Part shown: positions 12,553-13,244 of the stretch, piece by piece
How the letters are laid out: every line of letters begins with the position of its first letter
Position numbering within the stretch: position 1 is the stretch's first letter
NCBI GenBank assembly: GCA_900754515.1
Contig: CAAEDD010000090.1
Coordinates: 1-13,244, forward strand
Direction of reading: 5' to 3'
Source of the DNA: an uncultured Oscillospiraceae bacterium
GTDB taxonomy: Bacteria > Bacillota > Clostridia > Oscillospirales > Oscillospiraceae
Length of the DNA: 13,244 nucleotides
Translations under genes and position numbers: made by a program
Notes under the pieces: generated by a model
Databases searched by the model: none
The model's input: only the letters and a program-made list of their open reading frames with translations
What the model was told of the DNA's origin: nothing

Positions 12553-13203
12553 ATGAGATATAAATGCCTTGTCTTCGACCACGACGACACCGTGGTCAAC
12601 AGCACTGCTACGATACATTATCCCTGCTTCCTTAAATACCTGTCCATCCACTACCCGGAGAGAAGCTGCTCTCTGGAGGAGTATTTCCTGAAAAACTTCC
12701 ACCCTGGATTTGTACAGATGTGCAAAGAAGACTTTGGCATGACCGAGGAGGACATGGACAGGGAAGTGGTGTTCTGGACCGACTATGTGAAGGAGCACAT
12801 CCCCCAGGCCTATCCGGGTATGAGGGAGATAATGGAACGGCAGCGCTCCCAGGGTGGCCTCATCTGTGTGGTGTCCCATTCCTTTGAGAATTACATACTC
12901 AGGGACTACAGAGAAAATTCCCTGCCGGAGCCGGATGCAGTGTACGGCTGGAGCCGGCCTCTGAACGAGCGCAAGCCCAATCCCTTTCCCCTGAAGGACA
13001 TCATGGAGCGCTTCGACCTGAAGCCGGAGGAGCTGCTGATGATAGACGACCTGAAGCCGGGCTACGACATGGCTGCCTCCTGCGGCGTGGACTTTGCCGC
13101 CGCCGGCTGGGCAAGCGACATTCCCCAGATAGAGAGCTTCATGCGCCAAAACTGCCGTTACTATTTTAAAACAGTGGGAGAGCTGGCAGATTTCCTGGGC
13201 TGA
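12553..13203 (+). CDS. HAD-superfamily hydrolase (phosphatase-like)
   Basis: 216 aa, cytosolic. All four HAD motifs are visible: DHDDT (9-13; nucleophile Asp9, acid/base Asp11), VVSHS with Ser108, Lys141 in NERKPNP, and MIDD (163-166) with the acidic pair Asp165-Asp166 for magnesium. The helical cap between motifs I and II (about 17-90) places it with the beta-phosphoglucomutase/phosphoglycolate phosphatase group; the substrate is unknown. Start ATG at 12553 was preferred over TTG 12541 because AGAGG (12544-12548), overlapping the upstream stop, is well placed for it. It is the third gene of the metal operon by spacing (eight bases), though its link to metals is unclear. No terminator appears in the remaining 41 bases. 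Confidence 0.9.
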   Translation: MRYKCLVFDHDDTVVNSTATIHYPCFLKYLSIHYPERSCSLEEYFLKNFHPGFVQMCKEDFGMTEEDMDREVVFWTDYVKEHIPQAYPGMREIMERQRSQGGLICVVSHSFENYILRDYRENSLPEPDAVYGWSRPLNERKPNPFPLKDIMERFDLKPEELLMIDDLKPGYDMAASCGVDFAAAGWASDIPQIESFMRQNCRYYFKTVGELADFLG

Positions 13204-13244
13204 AAAGAGAATACATAAGCTGAAAATATGGCCCGGGCAGTTAC

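Overview
The window looks like a chromosome segment of a gut-type Firmicute of class Clostridia. The reasons are strong AGGAGG-type ribosome sites, frequent ATA/AGG/CTG codons, sigma-A-like promoters, a VanY-type carboxypeptidase, and a serine-recombinase module of the kind carried by clostridial integrative elements. Most genes look moderately GC-rich (by eye). A stretch from about 3540 to 4660 is clearly AT-rich and reads as foreign or decaying DNA. Species cannot be fixed from this sequence.

Layout. (1) 93-4125, all on the minus strand: an AAA ATPase with a DUF4143-like nuclease-fold tail, a Fic-domain protein with an N-terminal helix-turn-helix, a short-chain dehydrogenase, and a small unrecognised protein. 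The ATPase promoter lies inside an array of four 23-bp direct repeats. The Fic gene is preceded by a perfect 13-bp inverted repeat. Both look like operator sites. (2) 4126-5353: almost no convincing protein gene. It holds a terminator hairpin, a promoter followed by an attenuator-like leader with a three-codon ORF, about 300 bases that look like structured RNA, a conserved-looking 58-aa ORF whose only well-placed start is ATA, and a terminator. (3) 5354-7025: a large serine recombinase with its own near-consensus promoter, then a 51-codon ORF with no usual start. Regions 2 and 3 together look like one end of, or the remnant of, an integrative element. (4) 7132-8685: a membrane-anchored VanY-type D,D-carboxypeptidase (minus) and a small FMN-binding (PNPOx-fold) protein (plus). 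(5) 8807-10326: two tandem, duplicated XRE-HTH/four-helix membrane proteins, translationally coupled. (6) 10450-13203: a tight three-gene operon. It encodes a COG0523 (CobW/G3E) metallochaperone GTPase with a duplicated His/Cys-rich insert, a second P-loop protein that appears to fuse a COG0523-like domain to a TIGR03943/DUF1980-like domain, and a HAD-family phosphatase.

How the parts may work together. The last operon is best read as a metal (probably zinc) handling cassette: the first protein can buffer and deliver metal, and the second may link GTPase chemistry to a domain normally found beside COG0701-type permeases. The XRE pair looks like membrane-linked regulators. The recombinase region is the mobile part. 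The ATPase and Fic genes look like separately acquired, self-regulated accessory genes. No tRNA, rRNA, CRISPR array or classical insertion sequence was seen. The first 92 and last 41 bases hold no gene I can support.
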